54,606 bases of DNA from Lachnospiraceae bacterium (GTDB taxonomy: Bacteria > Bacillota > Clostridia > Lachnospirales > Lachnospiraceae). The stretch is from NCBI GenBank assembly GCA_017482485.1, contig JAFUMV010000057.1:1-54606 (forward strand). The letters run 5' to 3'. This document shows positions 25,108-33,245 of the stretch, in pieces; within the stretch, counting starts at the first letter, position 1; every line of letters begins with the position of its first letter. A model generated the notes under the pieces. It worked only from the letters and a program-made list of their open reading frames with translations. It did no database searches and was not told where the DNA came from. The position numbers and the translations under genes were made by a program.

Positions 25108-26631
25108 ATGAAGACAAAAGCAGTAAAAAAGATTCTTTTGACTTTGGTGTGTGCAGTAATGACTGTTGCACTGGGCGCATGTTCAGGCGACAAGGCAGCT
25201 GAAAACACATCTTCGATTACGATTGGCATTCCTCAGGATATAGAAGACAGTCTTGACCCACACAAAGCGGTGGCATCAGGCACAGAGGAAATCCTGTTCA
25301 ATCTGTATGAAGGACTTGTGAAACCTGACAGTGACGGAAACCTTGTCGATGCTTTAGCAGAGAGCCACACGATTTCAGAAGATGCAAAGGTGTATACTTT
25401 TACACTCAGAAGCGATGTTAAATTCCATGATGGCAGTCTGGTGACGGCAGAAGACGTAAAATATTCTATAGAACGATGCGCCGGTATCAGCAGTGGAGAA
25501 ACTCTGGTAGCGGCGTATTCTGCTATTGAGAGTGTAAATATTCTGGATGATAAAACTGTAGAGGTTGTTTTGAAAGAAGGCGATACCGACTTTCTGGCAT
25601 ATATGACTGAAGCGATTATTCCGGCATCCAACGAGGATCCGGCGGGCAATCCCATCGGAACAGGACCCTATAAATTTGTTTCCCGCACTCCGCAGGAAAA
25701 TTTTGTGATGGAAAAGTTTGATGAATATTGGGGAACACCTGCGAATATCGAAAACATTACATTAAAGGTAATCGCCAATTCGGATACGATTGTGACCAGC
25801 TTAAACGGCGGTGCCATCGATATGTTTGTGAGAGTGACACAGAACCAGGCAGATCAGCTTTCTGATCAGTTTAACTTGATGGAAGGCACCATGAATCTGG
25901 TACAGGCAATGTACCTGAATCATGACAGAGAGCCTTTCAATGATGTTCGTGTTCGCCAGGCCCTCTGCTATGCCGCTGATCCGCAGGCGATTATGGACAT
26001 GAACAATAATGGAAAAGGTGCAGAGGTTGGCAGCAGCATGTTCCCCTCTTTCGGTAAATATTACATGGAAGAGCTCAATGATGTATATAATCCGGATATT
26101 GAAAAGGCCAAAGAACTTCTTGCACAGGCAGGATATCCCGATGGATTTTCCTTCACGCTGACGGTACCTTCCAATTATCAGCAGCATGTGGATACTGCAC
26201 AGGTACTGGCGGAGCAGCTAAAAGCAATAGGGGTCACAGCGGATATTCAGCTGGTGGAATGGGAAAGCTGGCTTTCCGAAGTTTACACCAACCGTGATTA
26301 TGATGCAACCATCGTAGGACTGGATGCATCCAGCCTGACAGCAGCTTCTTTACTGAGACGTTTTACCAGCACAGCGAGCAACAACTTTATCAACTATAAT
26401 AATCCTGAATATGACGAAGCTTTTGCAAAAGCGCAGGCAAGCATCGATGATGCAGAGAAAACCGAATATATCAAGCAGTGCGAAACCATTCTTGCAGAGG
26501 ATGCAGCAAATGTATATATTCAGGATCTGGCCTGCTTCGTGGCTTTAAATAAGAAGTATACCGGATATGAATTTTATCCGCTCTACATTCAGGATTTGTC
26601 CAAACTGAAATTCGTTGAAGTAAGTGAATAA
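25108..26631 (+). CDS. Peptide-type ABC importer, substrate-binding lipoprotein (SBP_bac_5)
   Basis: This 507-residue lipoprotein captures peptides or a related solute outside the membrane. The signal peptide ends in the lipobox LGAC, so Cys25 is lipidated. The mature part begins with the family's IGIPQDIEDSLDPHKA and contains GTGPYKFV and the usual YNPDIEKAKELLAQAGYPDG. AAGGAGAG precedes the ATG. It is the first gene of a complete five-gene importer. A hairpin right after it should keep its level above that of the membrane parts. Confidence 0.93.
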   Translation: MKTKAVKKILLTLVCAVMTVALGACSGDKAAENTSSITIGIPQDIEDSLDPHKAVASGTEEILFNLYEGLVKPDSDGNLVDALAESHTISEDAKVYTFTLRSDVKFHDGSLVTAEDVKYSIERCAGISSGETLVAAYSAIESVNILDDKTVEVVLKEGDTDFLAYMTEAIIPASNEDPAGNPIGTGPYKFVSRTPQENFVMEKFDEYWGTPANIENITLKVIANSDTIVTSLNGGAIDMFVRVTQNQADQLSDQFNLMEGTMNLVQAMYLNHDREPFNDVRVRQALCYAADPQAIMDMNNNGKGAEVGSSMFPSFGKYYMEELNDVYNPDIEKAKELLAQAGYPDGFSFTLTVPSNYQQHVDTAQVLAEQLKAIGVTADIQLVEWESWLSEVYTNRDYDATIVGLDASSLTAASLLRRFTSTASNNFINYNNPEYDEAFAKAQASIDDAEKTEYIKQCETILAEDAANVYIQDLACFVALNKKYTGYEFYPLYIQDLSKLKFVEVSE

Positions 26632-26642
26632 AAAGCAAAAAC

Positions 26643-26682
26643 GTGCCGGCCGGAACAGAATTTTAGTCCGGTTGGCACATTT
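26643..26682 (+). terminator. Partial terminator between binding protein and permease
   Basis: A 12-bp stem, GTGCCGGCCGGA/TCCGGTTGGCAC, with two G-U pairs is followed by ATTTTAC. It is probably leaky, since the permease genes have no other visible promoter. Confidence 0.8.
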
Positions 26683-26703
26683 TACATTTAGGAGATTTTT
26701 TCG

Positions 26704-27645
26704 ATGAAATATTTTGGGAAAAAACTTGCAGGACTTATCATAACCCTTTTGGTCGTATCCTTCCTGGTCTTTGCCGCCTTTGCGATCATACCCGGAGACC
26801 CGGCTACGGCCATGCTTGGAACGGAAGCAACGCCGGAAAGATTGGCCGCACTCCGGGAAGAAATGGGCTTAAATGATCCTCTTATGGTGCGCTATGGACG
26901 CTGGATCGCAAATTTTTTGCGGGGAGATTTCGGCACTTCTTATAATTACAGTATGCCTGTGATGGATATGATCCGGGAGAAAATACCGGTGACAATCACT
27001 CTGACTGTTATGTCCTTTCTGATGGTGGTTTTGATTTCAATACCCCTGGGGATCACCTGTGCGCGTCATGCCGGAGGCAGACTTGACAGAGCGGTGATTG
27101 TGATGAATCAGGTGATCATGGCGGTTCCTCCTTTTTTCTCAGGAATTCTCATCACATTTTTCTTCGGACTGATTCTGCATCTGTTCACACCGGGCGGTTA
27201 CATATCCTACACGGTGAGCTGGACGGGTTTTTTAGGGTATATGTTCTTTCCGGCGGTTGCCGTTGCCTTGCCCAAAGCGGCAATGGCGGTGAAACTTCTG
27301 CGTTCTTCGGTCATTTCACAGATGAAACTGGATTATGTGCGTACAGCCTACAGCAGAGGCAATGGAACGAAAGCGGTTTTATACAGACATGTGCTGAAAA
27401 ATGCGCTGATTCCGGTGGTGACATTTTTAGGATCCGTGCTGGCCGATATGGTGGCAGGAAGCATTGTCCTTGAACAGGTATTTAATATTCCGGGCATGGG
27501 GCGCATTCTTTTAACTTCCATCTCCAACCGTGACTATCCGGTGGTGCAGGCCATCATTGTATGTATTGCATTTCTGGTCATTGTGATCAACTTTATTGTG
27601 GATTTGATTTATAAAGTGATTGATCCCAGAATTTCTATAGACTAA
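26704..27645 (+). CDS. Peptide ABC importer permease, DppB/OppB type
   Basis: This 313-residue inner-membrane permease has about six helices. The N-terminal FIIPGDPATAMLGTEAT-type segment after TM1 and the cytoplasmic EAA-like loop (YVRTAYSRGNGTKAVLYRHVLKNALIPVVTFLG) that docks on the ATPase are typical of the DppB family. TTAGGAG precedes the ATG. The DppC partner follows after 11 bases. Confidence 0.93.
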   Translation: MKYFGKKLAGLIITLLVVSFLVFAAFAIIPGDPATAMLGTEATPERLAALREEMGLNDPLMVRYGRWIANFLRGDFGTSYNYSMPVMDMIREKIPVTITLTVMSFLMVVLISIPLGITCARHAGGRLDRAVIVMNQVIMAVPPFFSGILITFFFGLILHLFTPGGYISYTVSWTGFLGYMFFPAVAVALPKAAMAVKLLRSSVISQMKLDYVRTAYSRGNGTKAVLYRHVLKNALIPVVTFLGSVLADMVAGSIVLEQVFNIPGMGRILLTSISNRDYPVVQAIIVCIAFLVIVINFIVDLIYKVIDPRISID

Positions 27646-27656
27646 GGACTGACAGT

Positions 27657-28451
27657 ATGAAAAAGAAAAAAAGCAAAAATTTCATCATAGGGGCAACCAT
27701 TACAGGAATTATGCTGATTTTGGTGATGATCGGCTGCATCTGGACGCCCTACGACCCGGAAGCGATGGATGTGAATCTGAAACTTTCCGGCGTTTCCCTT
27801 TCCCATATCATGGGATGCGACAATTTCGGCAGAGATATTTTCAGCCGCGTTTTAAAAGGCAGCGGCACTACGCTTTTTGTAGCGGTGGGAACCGTTTTCA
27901 TCGGTTCTTTTTTCGGCATTGTCATTGGTGCATTCACCGGCTATTATGGCGGTATTCTGGATGAAATCCTGATGCGCATCAACGATGCCCTGTTTGCATT
28001 TCCAAGCATTCTTCTGGGGCTGGTGTTTATCAGCCTGCTGGGAAGCGGCAAATATAATGTCATCGTTGCGCTGGGCATTGCTTTTATTCCCAGCTTTGCC
28101 CGTATTGTTCGAAGCGAATTTATCCGTTGTAAAAACATGGATTATGTGAGAAGCGCAAAGCTGGCCGGTGCGGGGGATCTGCGCATCATGTTTGTGCATA
28201 TTCTGCCCAATACGATGAATGTAATGTTATCCAGCATTATGATAGGCTTTAACAATGCGGTGCTGGCAGAAGCGGGCATGAGTTATTTGGGCATTGGCGT
28301 ACAGCCGCCGGATGCCAGCCTGGGACGTATGCTTTCCGAAGCTCAGTCTTATCTGTTCAGCGCACCTGGTTACGCGATTTTCCCCGGTGTAGTGCTGATT
28401 TTGATGGTACTGGGATTTTCTCTTCTGGCGGAAGGAGTGAAAGAAAACTGA
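27657..28451 (+). CDS. Peptide ABC importer permease, DppC/OppC type
   Basis: This 264-residue permease pairs with the DppB-type protein. It has the expected MGCDNFGRDIFSRVLKG segment after TM1 and the EAA loop DYVRSAKLAGAGDLRIMFVHILPN. The ATPase gene begins two bases after its stop. Confidence 0.93.
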   Translation: MKKKKSKNFIIGATITGIMLILVMIGCIWTPYDPEAMDVNLKLSGVSLSHIMGCDNFGRDIFSRVLKGSGTTLFVAVGTVFIGSFFGIVIGAFTGYYGGILDEILMRINDALFAFPSILLGLVFISLLGSGKYNVIVALGIAFIPSFARIVRSEFIRCKNMDYVRSAKLAGAGDLRIMFVHILPNTMNVMLSSIMIGFNNAVLAEAGMSYLGIGVQPPDASLGRMLSEAQSYLFSAPGYAIFPGVVLILMVLGFSLLAEGVKEN

Positions 28452-28452
28452 T

Positions 28453-29331
28453 ATGTTGGATATTATCGATTTGAATATAGAATTTCATGATCATCTGGTA
28501 CCGGAAACCGTCGTATATGATTTTGACCTGCATATGGAGCAGGGGGAAATTGTCGGTCTGGTGGGCGAATCCGGATCCGGAAAATCCATGACTGCTCTGG
28601 CAATCGCAGGACTTTTATCCCGCCGTGATATGCAGAAACGCGGTCAGATTATTTTTGAGGGAAAAGAGCTTTTAACATGTCCCAGAAACGAGCTGCGCAT
28701 GATTCAGGGCAATCAGATTGCCATGGTCTTTCAGGAGCCTATGACTTCCTTAAATCCTGTGTATAAAGTGGGCTGGCAGGTGGAAGAATCTCTGCGGATT
28801 CACCATCCGGAGATGTCGAAGGAAGAACGCAAAGAAAAAGCGATCAAAACTTTACAGGATGTGGAGCTGGATGAGGCAGAGCGCGTGTACAATTCCTATC
28901 CTCATCAGCTTTCCGGCGGCATGCGTCAGCGCGTCATGATCGCTGCGGCCATGATCTGTGAGCCGAAGCTTCTGATCGCAGACGAGCCCACGACGGCGCT
29001 GGATGTGACCATTCAGGCGCAGATCGTGAAGCTTTTAAAGCGCATCAATAAAGAAAAGAAAACATCGATCCTGTTCATTTCCCATGACTTAAGCCTGATT
29101 CGCCAGCTCTGTCAGAGGGTGGTGGTGATGCAGGGCGGCTACATCGTGGAAAGCGGCAGTGTGAAGCAGATTTTCGAAACGCCGCAGCAGGAATATACGA
29201 AGAAGCTCATCGGAGCCATTCCGAAATGTGAAAAGAAGGTCGTCACCAAAAAGGCCAATACGCAGGAGAAAACGGCGGATACCCAAGACAAAACTGTGGC
29301 TGGTAAAGGAGGTGCACAGTATGGCGAATGA
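28453..29331 (+). CDS. Peptide ABC importer ATP-binding protein, DppD/OppD type
   Basis: This 292-residue ATPase powers the importer. It has Walker A GESGSGKS (about residue 39), Q-loop FQEPMTSLNPV, signature LSGGMRQRVMIA, Walker B LLIADEPTTALD and the switch His in ISHDLS. The C-terminal 35 residues are Lys/Thr-rich low complexity; the usual Fe-S or peptide-specific C-terminal motif of DppD is short or lost. Its stop lies inside the start of the DppF gene (11-base overlap). Confidence 0.93.
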   Translation: MLDIIDLNIEFHDHLVPETVVYDFDLHMEQGEIVGLVGESGSGKSMTALAIAGLLSRRDMQKRGQIIFEGKELLTCPRNELRMIQGNQIAMVFQEPMTSLNPVYKVGWQVEESLRIHHPEMSKEERKEKAIKTLQDVELDEAERVYNSYPHQLSGGMRQRVMIAAAMICEPKLLIADEPTTALDVTIQAQIVKLLKRINKEKKTSILFISHDLSLIRQLCQRVVVMQGGYIVESGSVKQIFETPQQEYTKKLIGAIPKCEKKVVTKKANTQEKTADTQDKTVAGKGGAQYGE

Positions 29332-30079
29332 TATTTTGAGAGTACAGGACGTGCACATCAGCTTTGCGGAAGAAAGAAAGTCTTTTTTGGAAAAAAGAAA
29401 AATCCGCGAGGTGCTAAAGGGCGTTTCCTTCACCATGCGGGAAGGCGAGGTGCTGGGCCTTGTGGGAGAATCCGGCTGCGGCAAGTCCACCCTGGCAAAG
29501 GCGATTCTGGGGCTGAGTCATCCTGATAAAGGTAACATTGAGCATTTTTCCGAACATCCTCAAATGGTATTTCAGGACCCTTATGGCTCCTTAAATCCCG
29601 CCAAAAAGATCGGCTGGATTCTGGAAGAGCCGCTGCGCATCAAAGGGGGATTCACACCACAGGAACGCAGGGAAAAGGCACTTGCAATGCTTAAAAAGGT
29701 CGGTTTGGAGGAAACAATAGCGGATCGTTATCCCAATCAGCTATCCGGAGGACAAAGACAGCGCGTCTGTATCGGAGCAGCTCTGATGCTTTCCCCCAAG
29801 CTTTTGATTGCGGATGAAGCGGTTTCAGCACTGGATGTGACCATTCAGGCGCAGATACTGGAACTGCTTTTGTCGTTAAAAGAAGAAATGGGTCTGGCTA
29901 TTCTGTTCATTTCCCACGACATGCGGGTGGTGTATCAGATGAGTGACCGGGTCATCATCATGAAGGATGGGGAAATTGTGGAGCGGGGCGACGTGGACAG
30001 TGTTTATTTTAACCCGCAGCATCCTTATACCAGAACGCTGCTGGAGGCGGCCGGAATTATTGAGGACGAAGAACGATAA
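29321..30079 (+). CDS. Peptide ABC importer ATP-binding protein, DppF/OppF type
   Basis: This 252-residue partner ATPase has Walker A GESGCGKST, FQDPYGSLNPAKKIGW, signature LSGGQRQRVCIG, Walker B LLIADEAVSALD and HPYTRTLLEA at the C-terminus. It has DEA rather than DEP after the Walker B Asp, a common variation. The start at 29321 follows AGGAGGTG and overlaps the DppD-type gene. It ends the importer operon, although the YqeG gene follows by 25 bases. Confidence 0.92.
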   Translation: MANDILRVQDVHISFAEERKSFLEKRKIREVLKGVSFTMREGEVLGLVGESGCGKSTLAKAILGLSHPDKGNIEHFSEHPQMVFQDPYGSLNPAKKIGWILEEPLRIKGGFTPQERREKALAMLKKVGLEETIADRYPNQLSGGQRQRVCIGAALMLSPKLLIADEAVSALDVTIQAQILELLLSLKEEMGLAILFISHDMRVVYQMSDRVIIMKDGEIVERGDVDSVYFNPQHPYTRTLLEAAGIIEDEER

Positions 30080-30104
30080 TCAGCAAAACGGAGAGGGTCA
30101 TTTT

Positions 30105-30611
30105 ATGCTGGAAATTTTCTATCCTGATCAGATGGTGGATTCCGCCTATGAATTGGATTATGAAGGATATTATGAAAAGGGATACCGGGGGATTATTTAT
30201 GATGTGGACAACACTCTGGTGCCCCATGATGCGCCTGCGGACGAGCGGGCAAAAAAACACTTTGAAAGGCTCCATGAGATGGGCTACGCGGTGGTGCTTC
30301 TGTCCAATAACAAGGAGCCCCGGGTGAAGAAGTTTGCGGAGGATGTGAAATATGCGTCCTACATTTTCAAGGCCAACAAGCCCTCACCGAAGGGCTATGA
30401 AAAGGCCATGGAAATGATGGGGACGGATGCGGGTACCACGCTGTTTTTAGGCGATCAGCTTTTCACCGACGTGTGGGGAGCCAAAAATGCGAAGATCAAA
30501 AGCATTCTGGTAAAGCCGATTCATCCAAAAGAAGAAATTCAGATTGTTTTAAAGAGACAACTGGAGAAAATTGTGTTATATTTTTATATGAGAAAGCAAA
30601 AACGCGGCTGA
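30105..30611 (+). CDS. YqeG family HAD-IIIA phosphatase
   Basis: This 168-residue HAD phosphatase has the catalytic DVDNTL motif near residue 33, SNN (motif II), the Lys in KPSPKGYEKAM, and GDQLFTDVWGAK (motif IV). YqeG proteins occur in many Firmicutes and are usually beside yqeH and aroE. Here aroE does follow, but yqeH is absent. Members are thought to act on phosphorylated metabolites, possibly phosphatidylglycerophosphate; the substrate here is unproven. GGAGAGGG precedes the ATG. A GCGGCT/AGCCGC hairpin overlaps its end. Confidence 0.92.
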   Translation: MLEIFYPDQMVDSAYELDYEGYYEKGYRGIIYDVDNTLVPHDAPADERAKKHFERLHEMGYAVVLLSNNKEPRVKKFAEDVKYASYIFKANKPSPKGYEKAMEMMGTDAGTTLFLGDQLFTDVWGAKNAKIKSILVKPIHPKEEIQIVLKRQLEKIVLYFYMRKQKRG

Positions 30612-30643
30612 GGGAAAAAGCCGCGAAAGCAGTGAGGTCTGTC

Positions 30644-31528
30644 ATGGAAACTTCGAATCAAATTGTCATTAATGGAAAAACAAGACTTTGCGGCGTGATC
30701 GGCAATCCGGTGGAGCACACCCTGTCCCCGGATATTCACAATACGCTGGCCAACGCCTGCGGCATCAACCTGGCATATGCGCCTTTTTTTGTGGAAAAAG
30801 GCGGACTGGAAGCGGCCATCAAGGGTGCCTTTGCGCTGAACGTGCTGGGGATCAATGTGACTGTTCCCTATAAACAGGATGTGATCGCTCATTTAGAGGA
30901 CATTGATCCTCTGGCAAAAGCAGTGGAATCCGTGAATACGCTGGTGCGCACAGGGAACGGCTATAAGGGATACAATACGGATATGAGCGGGCTGTATCGC
31001 GCCATGCTGGATGATGATGTGGTTTTGGAGAATGAGCAGGTGATTCTGCTTGGCGCCGGCGGTGTGGGCCGGGCGGTGGCCTATCTGTGCGCGGCCAAAG
31101 GAGCGGCGCATGTCTGGCTGTTAAACCGCAGCGCAGACAAGGCGGAGCAGATTGCAAAAGAAGTGAATGCGAAGTGCGGACGTGAATGTGTGACTGCCAT
31201 GGGGCTGGATGGTTGGAAAGAACTTTCCGGGCAGAAGTATCTGGCAATTCAGGCCACCAGTGTGGGATTACATCCTGACAGTGATCGTGCGATTGTGGAG
31301 GATAGAGCATTTTATCAGATGCTTCATACGGGTTACGATCTGATTTACAAGCCTGCTGAGACAAAGTTTATGAAGCTGTGCAAGGCAGCGGGGGCAAATG
31401 CCTACAACGGACTGAAAATGCTTGTTTTTCAGGGCGTGGAAGCTTTTGAACTCTGGAACAATGTGACAGTATCCAAAGAACAGGCGATGCGTATTTACGA
31501 AATGCTTTCTCAGAAGACAGCGGTATAA
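30644..31528 (+). CDS. aroE: Shikimate dehydrogenase
   Basis: This enzyme reduces 3-dehydroshikimate to shikimate with NADPH in the aromatic amino acid pathway. The 294-residue protein has the substrate site VIGNPVEHTLSPDIHN, NVTVPYKQ with the catalytic Lys, GYNTDMSGL, and the Rossmann motif LGAGGVGRAV. The length is normal. GTGAGG precedes the ATG. It lies 27 bases ahead of the fused AroK-AroQ gene, so three shikimate-pathway activities are grouped here. Confidence 0.95.
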   Translation: METSNQIVINGKTRLCGVIGNPVEHTLSPDIHNTLANACGINLAYAPFFVEKGGLEAAIKGAFALNVLGINVTVPYKQDVIAHLEDIDPLAKAVESVNTLVRTGNGYKGYNTDMSGLYRAMLDDDVVLENEQVILLGAGGVGRAVAYLCAAKGAAHVWLLNRSADKAEQIAKEVNAKCGRECVTAMGLDGWKELSGQKYLAIQATSVGLHPDSDRAIVEDRAFYQMLHTGYDLIYKPAETKFMKLCKAAGANAYNGLKMLVFQGVEAFELWNNVTVSKEQAMRIYEMLSQKTAV

Positions 31529-31555
31529 GGAGTACGAAAGAGAGGAATTTTTTCC

Positions 31556-32836
31556 ATGGGCAATGTAATTTTAATTGGGTTCATGGGCTGCGGCAAAAGC
31601 AGCATTGCAGTGAAGCTGTCCTATCGATTGAAACAGGCGATGGTGGACACAGACAGATGGATTGAAAAGAAACAGGGCAAGACAATTACAGAGATTTTTG
31701 CACAGGATGGGGAAGAAGCTTTCCGTCAGATGGAAACGGATGCGCTAAAGTATCTGAAAGAAACTGCAAAAAATCAGGTCATTTCTGTGGGTGGAGGATT
31801 GCCGGTGCGGGAAGAAAACCGTAGGCTGATGAAGGAAATCGGTAAGGTGGTTTATCTGCGCGCTACAGCGGATACCATCTATGAACGGGTCAAAGAAGAC
31901 GGCGCGAGACCCCTTTTGCAGTGTGAAAACCCGAAGGAGCGCATTGTTGTGCTCATGGAGCAGAGGAAAGATGCTTACGAAGGCGCAGCGGATTTGATTG
32001 TGGATGTGGATGGAAAGAACTTCGGACAGATTCTGTTTGAAATAGAAAGAGGGCTTCGTCCGGCACCTCGCCAGACAACGCCTCACCAGGGACAGCGCTA
32101 TGAACGATCCGGATTTCGACGTGAAATCCGTACGGAGCGTTCCGTTTTCGGACGTGGTTATACATCGGGAAGTCTGCATGCTTTTAACGTGGAGCATTCT
32201 GCCGGTGCAGAAATTCAGCAGGCGGATGAGAGCAGACAGCCGGCGGCAACGCTTAAGAAGGATGAGGCTGTTTTGAAGCAGCCGACGGCAATGGAACAGA
32301 GTGGGGCTGAACAGGCAGCCGCAAATCAGACTGCGGCCCAGCAGATCGCTGCACAGCAGCCTGCATCGGAGCAGCCTGCAGCAGCGCAGGAACGTCGCTT
32401 AAAGAAACTGCTTGTCATCAACGGACCCAACTTAAATTTTCTGGGCATCCGCGAGAAAAATATTTATGGAACGAAGGACTATAATTACCTGCTTGACATG
32501 ATCGCAAGAAAGGGTCTGTCCTGTAAGGCGGCCATTGATGTGTTCCAGTCCAATCATGAAGGCGCAATCATTGACCGTATTCAGGCTGCTTATTTTGATG
32601 GAACCGAAGGCATCGTTATTAATCCCGGCGCTTACACACATTACAGTTATGCGATTCATGATGCCCTTGCCAGCATTACCGTTCCAAAGGTTGAGGTTCA
32701 CATTTCCAACATCATGGAAAGAGAAGCATTCCGCCATGTATCTGTTACTGCACCCGCATGCGACAAACAGATCTACGGACATGGACTGGAAGGTTATCTG
32801 GAAGCGATTGATTTTATTTTAAGCGATTTGAAATAA
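31556..32836 (+). CDS. Fused shikimate kinase and type II 3-dehydroquinate dehydratase
   Basis: This 426-residue protein has two separate catalytic domains. Residues 1-165 are shikimate kinase (AroK): Walker A GFMGCGKSS, DTDRWIE, and GGGLPVREEN. Residues 282-426 are type II dehydroquinase (AroQ): NGPNLNFLGIREKNIYG with the catalytic Tyr, QSNHEGAIIDRI, NPGAYTHYSYAIHDA and VEVHISNI. Between them lies a ~115-residue linker, first Arg-rich and then Ala/Gln-rich. Both domains look complete, so one chain should carry out two non-consecutive steps of the pathway, flanking the AroE step encoded just upstream. AGAGGAA precedes the ATG. Confidence 0.93.
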   Translation: MGNVILIGFMGCGKSSIAVKLSYRLKQAMVDTDRWIEKKQGKTITEIFAQDGEEAFRQMETDALKYLKETAKNQVISVGGGLPVREENRRLMKEIGKVVYLRATADTIYERVKEDGARPLLQCENPKERIVVLMEQRKDAYEGAADLIVDVDGKNFGQILFEIERGLRPAPRQTTPHQGQRYERSGFRREIRTERSVFGRGYTSGSLHAFNVEHSAGAEIQQADESRQPAATLKKDEAVLKQPTAMEQSGAEQAAANQTAAQQIAAQQPASEQPAAAQERRLKKLLVINGPNLNFLGIREKNIYGTKDYNYLLDMIARKGLSCKAAIDVFQSNHEGAIIDRIQAAYFDGTEGIVINPGAYTHYSYAIHDALASITVPKVEVHISNIMEREAFRHVSVTAPACDKQIYGHGLEGYLEAIDFILSDLK

Positions 32837-32846
32837 AGAAGAGTTT

Positions 32847-32871
32847 GGGGCTGCGCAGGCAGCCCCTTTTT
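32847..32871 (+). terminator. Terminator after aroK-aroQ fusion
   Basis: GGGGCTGC-gcag-GCAGCCCC is followed by TTTTT. The DUF1292 gene's ribosome site starts right after it. Confidence 0.92.
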
Positions 32872-32886
32872 GAAAGGAGAGATAAA

Positions 32887-33144
32887 ATGGCAGGAAGTGA
32901 AGAGTTTGTTACCTTTTTTGTTACGGCAAAGGACGGCACCCGGATTGAAATGGCAGTGGTGGATGAATTTGATTTTGAGAATAAACATTATCTGGTCAGC
33001 GCGGTGGTCAAAGAGGATGAAATAGCAGATGACGGCAGGTACATTTATCGCTGTATCATGAAGGAAGACGATTTTGAAGTGGAAAAAATCGCGAGAGAGT
33101 TTGAGTATAAGAGAATTGCCGAGGCTTATATGAGTATGGAATAG
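32887..33144 (+). CDS. DUF1292 family protein
   Basis: This is an 85-residue acidic protein with the DUF1292 pattern (VTFFVTAKDGTRIEMAVVDEFDFENKHYLVSAV...). Members are widespread in Firmicutes and their function is unknown. AAAGGAGAG precedes the ATG, placed immediately after a terminator, so expression may depend on read-through. Confidence 0.85.
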   Translation: MAGSEEFVTFFVTAKDGTRIEMAVVDEFDFENKHYLVSAVVKEDEIADDGRYIYRCIMKEDDFEVEKIAREFEYKRIAEAYMSME

Positions 33145-33245
33145 TGTGGTGTGCAGATGCAAATCGCGCTATCCATGTCCCCGAAACAGGCGGCTGGGCG
33201 TCATGAGGATGGACAGGTATGGTTTGGGGGGAAAGGAGACTAGTT

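Noticed and set aside
30604-30624. GCGGCT/AGCCGC hairpin at the end of yqeG as a terminator
   Set aside because: It overlaps the yqeG stop and has no T-run; aroE continues closely behind.
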